Assembly: GCA_037128595.1 (NCBI GenBank)
Contig: JBAXWB010000024.1
Location: 1 to 64,000 of the forward strand
DNA from: a bacterium
GTDB taxonomy: Bacteria; Verrucomicrobiota; Kiritimatiellia; CAIKKV01; CAITUY01
DNA length: 64,000 nt
Direction: 5' to 3'
How positions within the stretch are numbered: the stretch's first letter is position 1; every line of letters starts with the position of its first letter. The notes under the pieces are model-generated. The model worked only from the letters and a program-made list of their open reading frames with translations, ran no database searches and had not been told where the DNA came from. The translations under genes were made by a program, and so were the position numbers. Shown here in pieces: positions 25,577 through 33,705 of this stretch.

Positions 25577-26647
25577 TTATTTCCGATAGGGCTCCGATTT
25601 CTTCAATATCATTTCGGCTTCTGTTTCGGATTCAAATTCCGCGATGACATAGACGCCTTTTGCTCCGATCGCATCAAATAAAGGGATGATCTCGTGTCCC
25701 TTTACCCCGCAGACTTGCAGGGATCTTCCTGATGCCAGAATCCGTTTGTAAAGTTCGTACCATCGGGGATCTCCGGGAGGCTCGATCCCGGCCTGGGGCG
25801 ACCATTCCACGGCCTTCAGCCCCTCAAGCGAAAGGATGGCGTCAAGGTGGACGAGGGCTTGGGTTCCATCGACATGGAACATGGTAAAGGGGATCTTGGT
25901 GCACTGGTCCCGGAGATAGGGCATGCCAAAGCTCTCGAACATCTCCGGAGAAATCATGACGGAGGCGTCACATTGCAGAAGGGTGACGCGCCCGGGAGCC
26001 CATAACCTGAATGCCCCATAACTTGAACTTCCATCCGGGGCGGACGTCATCTGGTAAAGCCGTTCAAAGCATTCCTGCCAGACCAGGTAGATTTCATCAA
26101 GTTTTGAAACGACCCAGTCCGGCTGTTCGAGCAAATCCATGAGAAGCGGTTGACCGCCCCGCAGGGAAGAGAGGACATCCAGTCCGTCGCAGAGGGCGGG
26201 AATCCCGAAGAGGGCATCATCATGGGGCAGGTGTTTTCCCTCCAGAATCAGCCGTTCCGTGATCTGCCACCACAGATTTTGTGGATCAAAGTGGAGTGGA
26301 GGGATGATAGTCGGGTCTTCGGCCGTTTCGAAAAGTGGCTCATACCAGACGGTGTCTGGCCCTATGGTTGCATGGCAACCGAGATAAAGAGCCAGGGAAC
26401 CCGCCCCGATGTCTGTTTCAAAGAGGGGGAGGGTGTCGCCGGGAAAGACCTGAGTCTGCAAATCCTGCAGGGTCCCCTTTGCCCGAACCAACGGATGCTT
26501 ATAGTCGGTGTCTCGTGGCAATGGGGAAGGACGTTCGGGGGGTGTAGCGGATGGGCATATTGGACGCCAGGAACCGATGACACAACCTTCATGTCGCCAC
26601 CAGGCTTCGAAGTTCTTTCGTGTTTCCAACCAGTTGTTCTTGAGCAT
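25577..26647 (-). CDS. Uroporphyrinogen decarboxylase (UroD)-fold methyltransferase-like protein 1
   Basis: A 356-residue protein of the UroD superfamily, which includes both heme-pathway decarboxylases and corrinoid-dependent methyltransferases. Near the end it has HVDGTQALVHLD, where corrinoid methyltransferases have a zinc-binding His-x-Cys, so that Cys is replaced by Asp. A later QVCGVKGH keeps a Cys. It is probably neither a true heme enzyme nor a standard MtaA/MtbA; a role in removing methyl groups from sugars or other compounds is speculative. It is the last gene of a leftward trio (GH30, EamA, UroD-like) and converges with the GH78 gene. A paralogue is encoded at 32393. Confidence 0.75.
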   Translation of the reverse strand: MLKNNWLETRKNFEAWWRHEGCVIGSWRPICPSATPPERPSPLPRDTDYKHPLVRAKGTLQDLQTQVFPGDTLPLFETDIGAGSLALYLGCHATIGPDTVWYEPLFETAEDPTIIPPLHFDPQNLWWQITERLILEGKHLPHDDALFGIPALCDGLDVLSSLRGGQPLLMDLLEQPDWVVSKLDEIYLVWQECFERLYQMTSAPDGSSSYGAFRLWAPGRVTLLQCDASVMISPEMFESFGMPYLRDQCTKIPFTMFHVDGTQALVHLDAILSLEGLKAVEWSPQAGIEPPGDPRWYELYKRILASGRSLQVCGVKGHEIIPLFDAIGAKGVYVIAEFESETEAEMILKKSEPYRK

Positions 26648-26664
26648 AGGGTGCCCGTTTCCGT

Positions 26665-27099
26665 TCAGCCGCGCGAGGCGATGATCCCGCCGACGACAAT
26701 GAACAGGGCGCCGATCGTGATGGTGCCTGGATTTACGGTCTTGTATTCGCCCATGAGGGTCAGGCCGATGAGCACAGCTACCAGGGTGTTCATATTATAA
26801 AGCGGTGCCAATTGGCTGATGTTGCCACCGTATCGGGAGAGCCCGATGGCGATGCAACCGGTCGCGAGGGCCCAGAAGAGCGCAAAGAGGGCCGTATATC
26901 CGATGGCTGGCAGCGTCCAGGCGCTCTCGCGGGTGACGCCCCACCAGATGCCGCCCACGCAGGAAATCACCAGGCCTACCACTACCAGGTAGGGGCCCTG
27001 ACTGATTCCGTGCGCTGATTTTTGAAAGACGCCAGAGATACCAAGCAGGATGGCCGCGGCGACGCCGCCGAAAAGGATCGAAAGGGTGGAATTGCTCAT
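26665..27099 (-). CDS. Half-size EamA/DMT-type membrane transporter
   Basis: A 144-residue membrane protein with four or five hydrophobic helices. It has the drug/metabolite transporter (EamA) look, including a closing LIGLTLMGEYKTVN...GALFIVVGG segment that matches the end of an EamA half. Full EamA proteins have two such halves, so this small form would act as a dimer. I chose the ATG at 27099 (MSNSTL) because the longer frame up to 27204 adds a non-hydrophobic 35-residue extension overlapping the GH30 gene. It lies 17 bases before the UroD-like gene and may export or import a sugar or product. Confidence 0.7.
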   Translation of the reverse strand: MSNSTLSILFGGVAAAILLGISGVFQKSAHGISQGPYLVVVGLVISCVGGIWWGVTRESAWTLPAIGYTALFALFWALATGCIAIGLSRYGGNISQLAPLYNMNTLVAVLIGLTLMGEYKTVNPGTITIGALFIVVGGIIASRG

Positions 27100-27139
27100 A
27101 CGGTTAATGTGCCGAAACTCATTCCGGAACGCAATCACA

Positions 27140-28456
27140 TTACCGCTGAATAAAGGTGTTAAATGATGACGGTTCAAGCAGGGCGGATAGGCGGGCATTT
27201 CCAAAATCCATCGTCATGCGGCGTGCTTCCTTGAAGGGATTGGTCACCACCAGGACTTTGGAGTCGTCCGGGTTCTGGAAAGCCACCGCATTGGCCGCCC
27301 ATGGGCCGGTTAGGCCAAGACGAGTGGCGCCCGGAAGCACCGCACTGGAAAAATGCTTCATCAGGTAGAACTCGGGATTCAGTTGCACGGTCTTCCGGTC
27401 CGGATCGACGGTGATCATGGAATTCTGTTTCCAGCCCCAGGTGCTTTCGCCGCCCGGTGCCAGAACCATGTTCCAATACACATAGGCGGTGACCCCGTTG
27501 GTGAAATAATGCCACATCATTTCGAAGATATACTCCGCATAAGCCCACGTGTTGGTGCCGTCCCCGCATTCGCTTTCCGTCTGCATGAGCGGGAGATCAG
27601 GATAGGCCGCCTGGGTTTGCTGCAGGGCATATTTCCCGGCCCACTGGTATCCCACCCCTTTGACATAAGGTCCGGCCTTGGGGTCGCTCAGCACGTGGTT
27701 GGCGTACTGGTTGAAACGGGTTTTAAACATGCGATGGTCAATTTCAGGGCCATTGAGTGTCCCCAGCCAGATCTCCGTTTGGATGCCGTGTTTCTTGAAC
27801 AGAGGGCCCAGATAGGATCCGATGAATTCCCTGAACTGCTCCCCGGTCCAGACGCAGGAGGGGAACTTCTGTGAGGACATCGGTTCGTTCTGGATGTGGA
27901 GTTGGGTAATAGGGATGTTTTCCTTCTCGTACGCCTGTACGAACTTCAGGAAATACAGGGCATAAGCGGAAAGGGTTTTCTTGTCCCACACCAGCGTGCC
28001 GTAATTATAGGCCTTGGGGAATTTCATCCATGCGGGCGGACTCCAGGGCGAGGCAAACAGCGTCAAGGAGGTGCCCGCCTTTTGGGCCATGCGAATGTAG
28101 GGGATCAGGTATTTCCGGTCACGCTCGATCGAGAAGTGCCGCATTTGATAATCGCCGTCCGTATCATTCAGGCTGTACCACTGCTCGGCATAATCGTTAG
28201 CGCCAATCGGAAGCCGACAGACATTAAACCGACATCCGTTTTCACCGAAGAGCTCCTTGAAGATCAAGGCCTGTTTATTGACGGGGAGGGAGCGGATCGC
28301 GGTGAAGCCGAGTTCATTGAAACACCCGCCGAACCCCAACACGGTCTGGTGCCGGGCTCCCGTGAGAGCCAGGTTGACGGGGCCTGTGGCGGAGGGGCTG
28401 ACCGGGGTGGTGCGCCAGCGGTGCGTTTCAGTCGAGACGATATGTTTAATGGACAT
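27140..28456 (-). CDS. GH30 glycosidase (glucosylceramidase-like)
   Basis: A 438-residue retaining glycosidase of family 30. The motif HIQNEP carries the acid/base Glu (residue 191) and LMQTESECGDG the nucleophile (Glu 294), both within a TIM barrel; a small beta-domain flanks it at both ends (FQNPDDSKVLVVTNP near the C-terminus). Members hydrolyse beta-glucosyl, beta-xylosyl or beta-fucosyl bonds; the subfamily is not clear. There is no signal peptide. It is first in a leftward trio with the EamA-type transporter and UroD-like gene, which suggests intracellular processing of an imported glycoside. Confidence 0.9.
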   Translation of the reverse strand: MSIKHIVSTETHRWRTTPVSPSATGPVNLALTGARHQTVLGFGGCFNELGFTAIRSLPVNKQALIFKELFGENGCRFNVCRLPIGANDYAEQWYSLNDTDGDYQMRHFSIERDRKYLIPYIRMAQKAGTSLTLFASPWSPPAWMKFPKAYNYGTLVWDKKTLSAYALYFLKFVQAYEKENIPITQLHIQNEPMSSQKFPSCVWTGEQFREFIGSYLGPLFKKHGIQTEIWLGTLNGPEIDHRMFKTRFNQYANHVLSDPKAGPYVKGVGYQWAGKYALQQTQAAYPDLPLMQTESECGDGTNTWAYAEYIFEMMWHYFTNGVTAYVYWNMVLAPGGESTWGWKQNSMITVDPDRKTVQLNPEFYLMKHFSSAVLPGATRLGLTGPWAANAVAFQNPDDSKVLVVTNPFKEARRMTMDFGNARLSALLEPSSFNTFIQR

Positions 28457-28587
28457 GGGGCCTCCTCTTATTCGTTAAAACCGGGGATATTTCGTCTTTA
28501 TCACAAATGAAGTCAAATCATTTGATCCTGCGGAAAAAGTCCCTTTGGCGCCGAGGTATAAGGTGCTTGTTCAGCAGAATCACTAGC

Positions 28588-28733
28588 GTCCCACAGGTCG
28601 TAGGTTTTAAGACTGTAGGCTTTAGGAAAGTCATTTTAAAAATCGCAAATGCCCTTAAGTCAGCATATATAGAGATGCATGAATTTCTGAAGCGTCTACA
28701 GCTTACAGGCTAAAAACCTGCGACCTGTGAGAC
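28588..28733. repeat. Long imperfect inverted repeat, MITE- or REP-like
   Basis: Arms at 28588-28620 and 28701-28733 match in inverted orientation at 28 of 33 positions, separated by an 80-base AT-rich spacer. It lies in the 300-base gap between the divergent GH30 and SGNH genes, in which no convincing gene was seen. The left arm also contains two similar steps (GTAGGTTTT and GTAGGCTTT). It could be a small transposable remnant or a folded RNA. Confidence 0.65.
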
Positions 28734-28759
28734 ACGAGTGAAACGGCAAAGGATGAACC

Positions 28760-29446
28760 ATGATTAGAGCTAATGACCATATTTTGTTCCAGGGCGATTC
28801 CATCACCAACGCCTTCCGTAAGCCGGAGGAAATGTGCAATGCCTACCAGTTGGGCGCTGGCTACGCGATGATCGCGGCCTCGCAACTGCTGGCCACTCGT
28901 CCCGGGGATACCCTCCGTTTCACCAACCGGGGTGTCAGTGGTGAAGGGGTCAAGGAATTAGCGAGCCGCTGGCAGGGTGATTGCCTGGACTTGCGGCCAG
29001 ATGTGTTGAGTCTCCTCGTCGGAGTCAACGATGCGGATGTGACTCATGAGAACCCCGCCACCCCGCTCGAGGAATATGGGCGGTATTACCAGGAATTGCT
29101 GGCTCGGACCTGTGCGGCATTGCCGTCAGTCCGACTGGTGCTGCTGGAACCGTTCGTGCTTCACTACGGAGCCGTTCGAGAACGGGCCTTGGCCGATATT
29201 GCGGCACGTGGCGAGATCGTGCGCCGCCTGGCGGTGGAGGCCGGTGCGATCTTCGTGCCGCTTCAGGCCGTCTTTGCCGACGCGCTGAAACAGGCCCCTG
29301 TGGAATACTGGTCTTTTGATGGCATTCACCCCAACGCCCAAGGTCACTGGCTGATCGCCGAGGCGTGGTTACGGGCGATGCATGCCAATTGCCCGTCCTT
29401 GTGCAGTCAGTTGATGTTCGGCGACGTTAATGTTGAGGGTTTGTAA
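28760..29446 (+). CDS. SGNH/GDSL-family hydrolase
   Basis: A 228-residue esterase of the SGNH fold, likely removing acyl (often acetyl) groups from polysaccharides. Block I is FQGDSIT with the nucleophile Ser (about residue 14), block II NRGVSGEG carries the Gly, block III GVNDADV the Asn, and block V SFDGIHPN has the catalytic Asp-x-x-His pair. Length is normal for single-domain members. No signal peptide is present. It starts 27 bases before the 3' neighbour ribosome site region and is likely co-transcribed with the esterase at 29473. It fits carbohydrate deacetylation in this island. Confidence 0.88.
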   Translation: MIRANDHILFQGDSITNAFRKPEEMCNAYQLGAGYAMIAASQLLATRPGDTLRFTNRGVSGEGVKELASRWQGDCLDLRPDVLSLLVGVNDADVTHENPATPLEEYGRYYQELLARTCAALPSVRLVLLEPFVLHYGAVRERALADIAARGEIVRRLAVEAGAIFVPLQAVFADALKQAPVEYWSFDGIHPNAQGHWLIAEAWLRAMHANCPSLCSQLMFGDVNVEGL

Positions 29447-29472
29447 GATGAAAGGTCGAAAAAAGGTTAACT

Positions 29473-30855
29473 ATGAATACTGCGACTTGCACGATCCGCG
29501 AAGGTGGATTTACCGGCTCCAAGATTAAGCCGGGAACGGTTCACCGGTACACGCTTTACATCCCGGCGAATGCCAATCCCGAACAACCTTCCGCCCTGTA
29601 TGTCCAGCAAGACGGCCTGCTGGAGTTCGTGCCGGAGCTTTTCAAGCAACTCAGTGCGGACGGGGCTATGCCCGCCTGCGTGGCGTTGGGTGTGGTTTCC
29701 GGGTCATCTCCCGCAGCGCGCGAGGGCGGTTTCGCGAGATCCACGCGTTCCCCGGAATATGATGGACTCGGTCCGGACTACGCCAACTTTCTCGTCGAAG
29801 AACTGATCCCTTTTGTGAGGAAGGAATACAGCCTGAATCTCTCAGATGATCCGAATATGCACTTGATCGCGGGGTGCTCATCTGGCGGGATCGCGTCCTG
29901 GAATGCCGCCTGGGAACGGAACGACTATTTCCGGCGCGTCTATATGAACAGCCCGACTTTTTCCGCGTTCCGCGGAGGCGATTCCCTGACCGTTCTTATG
30001 CGGAAATATGAAACAAAGCCGATTCGCGCCTACATGACCGTCGGGACGGATGATATGCGGAATTCCGCTGGCGACTGGTATCTGGAAGCGATGTCAGCCA
30101 GCGAGGCGCTGAAATATGCCCAGTATGATTTTGCTTTTGAGGTCTTTCCGGGCGGGCCGCATGGGGCGGGGTTCCGTGACGCCAAAGTGTTTGAGAAGGC
30201 CCTGCGCTTCATCTGGAAAGACTGGCAGACGGAGGTCATCAAGCCGTTGGGGCTTTCACCGCGAGTGGCCGATCTCGTCACGCTGTCAGACCCCTGGTGT
30301 GAAACCAGCGAGCCGGTGCCGAAAGCGTGTGTGCCGACCATTCCTGAAGGCTATTACCGTTTCGACCAGGGCGGCCGCATCTGGCTAAACCGCGCTGACG
30401 GGACAAGTGTGATTGCAGCAGAAACGAAGCGTGAAATTACCTCGATCGCCATTTCCTGTGACCGCTGGCGCCTTTATATTGCCGACCGGAACCGCCGGTT
30501 TGTCTATGTGATGGCGATCCAGAAGGACGGGACGCTGACCGACGGCTACGCCCATGCGCACCTCCATCTCGCCGATGACAGCATGATGCTTGGGGCTTCG
30601 GCCCTCTGCGTTGATGTGCTGGGGCGCCTTTATGCCGGGACGCAGATGGGGATCCAGATAACGTCACATTCAGGCCAAAACAATGCAATCTTGCCCCTGC
30701 CGGGGCACCTGCCCATAACGCGATTGGCGTTCGGCGGAGAGGACCATGGCATGCTGTATGCGGAATCAAATGGAAAGGTGTTCAAACGGAAAGTCCTGAC
30801 GCACGGTTTGACAGAAACCAGCCCGCTGGGGGAGCCCGTGTCGCCGCCATTCTGA
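29473..30855 (+). CDS. CE1-like esterase fused to SMP-30/gluconolactonase-like propeller
   Basis: A 460-residue two-domain protein. Residues about 1-260 resemble Fes/CE1-type alpha/beta-hydrolases, with nucleophile elbow GCSSGG and a C-terminal PGGPHGAGF His region. Residues about 280-460 look like a six-bladed SMP-30/gluconolactonase-type propeller (ISCDRWRLYIADRNRRFVYVM, LCVDVLGRLYAGTQMGIQ). The pair would remove an ester and then bind or open a sugar lactone, though the second function is uncertain since the domain may be only structural. It follows the SGNH gene by 26 bases. In the same frame directly after the stop there is a further open stretch (see the finding at 30856). Confidence 0.8.
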   Translation: MNTATCTIREGGFTGSKIKPGTVHRYTLYIPANANPEQPSALYVQQDGLLEFVPELFKQLSADGAMPACVALGVVSGSSPAAREGGFARSTRSPEYDGLGPDYANFLVEELIPFVRKEYSLNLSDDPNMHLIAGCSSGGIASWNAAWERNDYFRRVYMNSPTFSAFRGGDSLTVLMRKYETKPIRAYMTVGTDDMRNSAGDWYLEAMSASEALKYAQYDFAFEVFPGGPHGAGFRDAKVFEKALRFIWKDWQTEVIKPLGLSPRVADLVTLSDPWCETSEPVPKACVPTIPEGYYRFDQGGRIWLNRADGTSVIAAETKREITSIAISCDRWRLYIADRNRRFVYVMAIQKDGTLTDGYAHAHLHLADDSMMLGASALCVDVLGRLYAGTQMGIQITSHSGQNNAILPLPGHLPITRLAFGGEDHGMLYAESNGKVFKRKVLTHGLTETSPLGEPVSPPF

Positions 30856-30982
30856 CGGCGACACTGTGAGTACGGAGAACGTGATTGGGTTCCCGCCTGG
30901 ATCGAGACCACCCGTGATGTCCGGAACTGGGGCGTGCCACCGGATGGCGAAACCGGAATCAGTGGCGTTCTTAATCCTTTAG

Positions 30983-31017
30983 AGAGCAGTTCAACTGCTT
31001 CGCAGTCGAACTGTTCT
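30983..31017. repeat. Hairpin 5' of the IS1380 remnant
   Basis: A 16-base arm (30983-30998) pairs with 31002-31017 at 14 of 16 positions around a 3-base loop. The arms include AGAGCAGTTC and GAACTGTTCT. A similar hairpin lies at 31451-31488 on the other side of the transposase remnant. Confidence 0.65.
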
Positions 31018-31039
31018 TTTCAATGCCTTGCAGATAAGC

Positions 31040-31400
31040 GCGTTACGTGATGCAGGCATGACGGAGGCAGAGCAACGCCACCAACCTTATCTATTCAAGC
31101 TCAAGCAAACCACCAAAGTCCAGAAACACATCCGGCATCTGGAGGCCATTACTTCCCGCCCCTTGTTGCTTCAGGCGGTCGGCAGACTCGTGACCACAGG
31201 ACGGCGGAAGATGATCCGCCTTACCTCCATGCATGCCTTGGCCGATCAGATCCGCTTGACGCTCAATCGAATAGGACAGTTCCTCAACAACCTGACCCGA
31301 ACTGCGGAGCAGTTGAGCGTTGAAGCTTTTTGGGCCATGATTTTATCAGCCGCGTTTATCAAATGGTTACGGGGAAAGGTGCTTCAGCCGGTCATGCATG
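31040..31400 (+). pseudogene. IS1380-family transposase, C-terminal part with internal deletion
   Basis: The frame 31028-31429 contains two separated segments of an IS1380 transposase joined directly: QRHQPYLFKLKQTTKVQK from the middle, then EAITSRPLLLQAVGR to the C-terminal region (LNNLTRTAEQLSVEAFW...). In intact members roughly 130-150 residues lie between these segments, so an in-frame internal deletion has removed the catalytic core. The N-terminal half is missing too. The element is dead. The C-terminal end of the frame overlaps a small minus-strand open stretch and may not be native. Confidence 0.65.
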
Positions 31401-31450
31401 GCGATCAGGTCCTTTTCCAACTCGCTTGACGACTTGTCCGGCATGGGAAT

Positions 31451-31497
31451 AAACAGTTCGGTCGCGCTATCGCGCGATTGAACTGCTCTTTTTAGGT
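31451..31497. terminator. Hairpin with T-run, possible terminator
   Basis: Arms 31451-31467 and 31472-31488 match at 13 of 17 positions around TATC, and CTCTTTTT follows on the plus strand. It resembles a rho-independent terminator and shares the CAGTTC/GAACTG arm sequence with the hairpin at 30983. On the minus strand it would sit just past the VapC stop (31498). Confidence 0.55.
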
Positions 31498-31926
31498 TCA
31501 AGCCAGTGGGTTACGCCAGCGCAAACCCGGGAAGCGTTCGAAATCAGTATCATTGGAATGCAGTTCCGATTGGGTTTCAATGGCCAGCGCCGCCAGGTGC
31601 GCATCCGTCACGAGTGCGCTACTCAACAGATGATGGCGAGAAAAGGACTCAAGGATCTGGAGATGACGGGGGCCGGGTTGGAGCATCTGGACTTGGGGGC
31701 GGGTTAGCCAGGACTGAATATGGGACAAGGCCTCATGGGTCTCCAGCGGTTTGGCCAGAATCTTTCTGTTGGTCATTAATCTCAGAAAACCAAGACAGGC
31801 TACCCACGTCAGGCCGACCGGCTGTGATCCCTCCATCAAGCCTTTCCACCAAGCCATGGCAGAGGCATGGTGAGGGGCGTCCCGATTGTATGCATAGATG
31901 AGCAGGTTAATATCCGGGATAATCAC
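31498..31926 (-). CDS. VapC-type PIN-domain ribonuclease toxin
   Basis: A 142-residue PIN-domain protein. The N-terminal IIPDINLLIYAYN carries the first active-site Asp, VTDAHLAALA gives a later acidic residue, and LHSNDTDFERF matches the end of the PIN active site. VapC toxins cleave specific RNAs and are neutralised by the cognate VapB. It overlaps the antitoxin gene by 4 bases (ATGA), which implies translational coupling. Gene order is antitoxin first, then toxin. Confidence 0.9.
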   Translation of the reverse strand: MIIPDINLLIYAYNRDAPHHASAMAWWKGLMEGSQPVGLTWVACLGFLRLMTNRKILAKPLETHEALSHIQSWLTRPQVQMLQPGPRHLQILESFSRHHLLSSALVTDAHLAALAIETQSELHSNDTDFERFPGLRWRNPLA

Positions 31927-32201
31927 GTTTTGCTTCGCTTCCTTCGATGTCGCTCTACAAAGTCCTCGGATTCGAGCTCATCGGCCAGTTGGTTGAGCTT
32001 CAGCGGATCGACGCCGGGCAAAAAACCACAGGACTTGGCTTTGACGACAAAAGGGGTGGATGAAACCATGGGCCTTGGGCCGGCGGTCAGGCCGCGCCGA
32101 AGCAGTTCGTTTACCACCGTCTTAAAGCCCTGCCGGGTCGAGGCCGCTATCCGCTGCATTTCTGCCGCGATATCATCATCAACTGTTAACGTCGTTCTCA
32201 T
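31923..32201 (-). CDS. VapB-like ribbon-helix-helix antitoxin
   Basis: A 92-residue antitoxin. The first 45 residues (MRTTLTVDDDIAAEMQRIA...) form a ribbon-helix-helix DNA-binding fold, and the C-terminal half is charged and probably folds on VapC. It is the first gene of the pair and overlaps the toxin start. Just upstream is a palindrome at 32204-32235, a natural autoregulatory site. Confidence 0.88.
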   Translation of the reverse strand: MRTTLTVDDDIAAEMQRIAASTRQGFKTVVNELLRRGLTAGPRPMVSSTPFVVKAKSCGFLPGVDPLKLNQLADELESEDFVERHRRKRSKT

Positions 32202-32203
32202 GC

Positions 32204-32235
32204 TGACATCATGATGCTTAATTATAATGATGTCA
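32204..32235. promoter_or_regulatory. VapBC operator and promoter
   Basis: TGACATCAT and ATGATGTCA form a perfect 9-bp inverted repeat with a 14-base spacer, beginning 3 bases upstream of the antitoxin start. The spacer contains TATAAT on the minus strand (32221-32226), a probable -10 box. Binding by VapB would block transcription. No clear -35 is visible. Confidence 0.6.
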
Positions 32236-32392
32236 AGATGTTAGGCCGCCAATCGAGCGTCAGCGTAATTGAGAGCGCTGATAGGTTGCCTGTCCCTGTT
32301 TCTCTGATACCATCTTGTATCGAGACGAGAAGACAGTTTTGGAGGGATCACATACTGTATCGAAGGCCCGTGAGGCGGGCCGGGAAGGTATC

Positions 32393-33475
32393 ATGGAGTC
32401 TACGATTGATTTTTCAAGGGAACGATGGGACCGGGTGAAGGAGGCGCATCGGCGCTGGTGGGCCAATGATCTGGATCGTCCCCTGATTCATGTGGCGTTG
32501 CATGGGGCGCCGGGTCGGCGTCCTCCGGCGCGTCATCCATTCCAGCATTTCACCGCGTTTTATGGCGATGAGGTATCCGCGGAAGCGGTGGTGGACTCCT
32601 GGGATGCGCAGCTGTCCGGGTGTCGGTGGTTGGGTGATGGCTTTCCTGTGGTTTGGCCGAATTTTGGGCCGGGGGTGCTGGCGGCGTTTTTGGGATGCCG
32701 GATGGAAAACGGGGAGGATACGGTATGGTATCATCCGCCGTCATTACGTGAACTGAAAGACCTTCAATTCACGTTCGATCCTCAAAGTGCGGCATTCCAG
32801 CGGATCCGGGATATCATGACCGTTGCCACTCAGCGGTGGCAGGGGCAGGTTCAGGTGGCGATGACGGATATCGGGGGAAATCTAGATGTGGTTGCCTCCT
32901 TCCGTCCGAGCGAGCAATTGCTGTTGGACCTCTATGACTGTCCGGATGAGGTGAAGCGGCTGGGGTGGGAGGTGCACCGGACATGGTGGGCGTGCTTTGA
33001 GGCGTTGGCCAGGGCGGCACAACCGAATCCGGGATTCTCGACCTGGTGCCCGGTCTTCTCAGGAGATCCCATGTACATTATGCAATGTGATTTCTGCTAT
33101 ATGATCGGGCCGGAGATGTTCGATGAGTTTGTGAAGCCCGAACTGGCGGCGTCGGCGAAACGCCTCAAGAATTCCATCTATCATCTTGACGGGCCCGGCG
33201 AACTGCCGCATCTGGACAGTTTGTTGACGATCCCGGAGCTGGGTTGTGTCCAGTGGATTCCGGGGGCAGGGCAGCCGGATATGACGCAATGGCCAGAGGT
33301 GTACCGGAAGATTCATGCGGCCGGCAAAAAGATCCAAGTATATGGCTTGGATGCGCTGGATGCGGTTGCCCAACAGATCGGTACAGCGAAAGGAATTGTC
33401 GCGATCGTCGGAGGAGACGTATCGGAGACAGAGGTGATCCGCGAACGCCTCAAAAAATACGATGTCGAGATTTGA
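32393..33475 (+). CDS. UroD-fold methyltransferase-like protein 2
   Basis: A 360-residue UroD-superfamily protein, paralogous to that at 25577: the same N-terminal aromatic-rich start (RRWWANDLDRP), VWYHPP and YHLDGPGELPHLD instead of the usual corrinoid-methyltransferase His-x-Cys. The second Cys position (QVYGLD) is also not Cys, so the usual zinc site seems to be lost. I chose ATG 32393, preceded by GGGAAGGTATC, over the in-frame ATG at 32315, which has no good site. It stands alone between VapBC and a convergent set. Function unknown. Confidence 0.75.
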   Translation: MESTIDFSRERWDRVKEAHRRWWANDLDRPLIHVALHGAPGRRPPARHPFQHFTAFYGDEVSAEAVVDSWDAQLSGCRWLGDGFPVVWPNFGPGVLAAFLGCRMENGEDTVWYHPPSLRELKDLQFTFDPQSAAFQRIRDIMTVATQRWQGQVQVAMTDIGGNLDVVASFRPSEQLLLDLYDCPDEVKRLGWEVHRTWWACFEALARAAQPNPGFSTWCPVFSGDPMYIMQCDFCYMIGPEMFDEFVKPELAASAKRLKNSIYHLDGPGELPHLDSLLTIPELGCVQWIPGAGQPDMTQWPEVYRKIHAAGKKIQVYGLDALDAVAQQIGTAKGIVAIVGGDVSETEVIRERLKKYDVEI

Positions 33476-33523
33476 GGCCAGCCCGCTTCCCTGGCCTCCG
33501 TTGACCTGTGTCGCCCCGGAATC

Positions 33524-33691
33524 TTATTCCACTTCCTGCAGGGTATAGGCTTTTTGGCCCATTCCGAGTTCCACCAGGAACTCCACCACTGCGTGGGGAT
33601 CCTTGCCGTGGACGCGTTCAAAGAGGTGGCCCTTGTTGCCCAGCTCCCAGCCTGGCGGCAGGGAATGCGGGAGTAGATCTTCGGTACGCAC
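33524..33691 (-). CDS. Small conserved-looking protein of unknown function
   Basis: A 55-residue coding stretch with a GTG start at 33691. It follows the 3' end of the gene at 33706, whose TAA stop (33706-33708) overlaps an AAGGGAG ribosome site 8 bases upstream. The protein reads RTEDLLPHSLPPGWE...VEFLVELGMGQKAYTL and has ordinary residue composition. The tight coupling with the upstream gene supports it as real, and it may act with that protein. I do not recognise the family. Confidence 0.55.
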   Translation of the reverse strand: MRTEDLLPHSLPPGWELGNKGHLFERVHGKDPHAVVEFLVELGMGQKAYTLQEVE

Positions 33692-33705
33692 GAGATTGAT
33701 CTCCC

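Noticed and set aside
28507-28713. Small 68-residue open frame in the GH30/SGNH gap
   Set aside because: It runs through the arms of an inverted repeat and has no ribosome site or protein-like composition.
31364-31438. Tiny minus-strand open stretch starting MPDKSSSELEK
   Set aside because: It is 25 residues long and overlaps the transposase remnant; it looks coding-like but cannot be supported.
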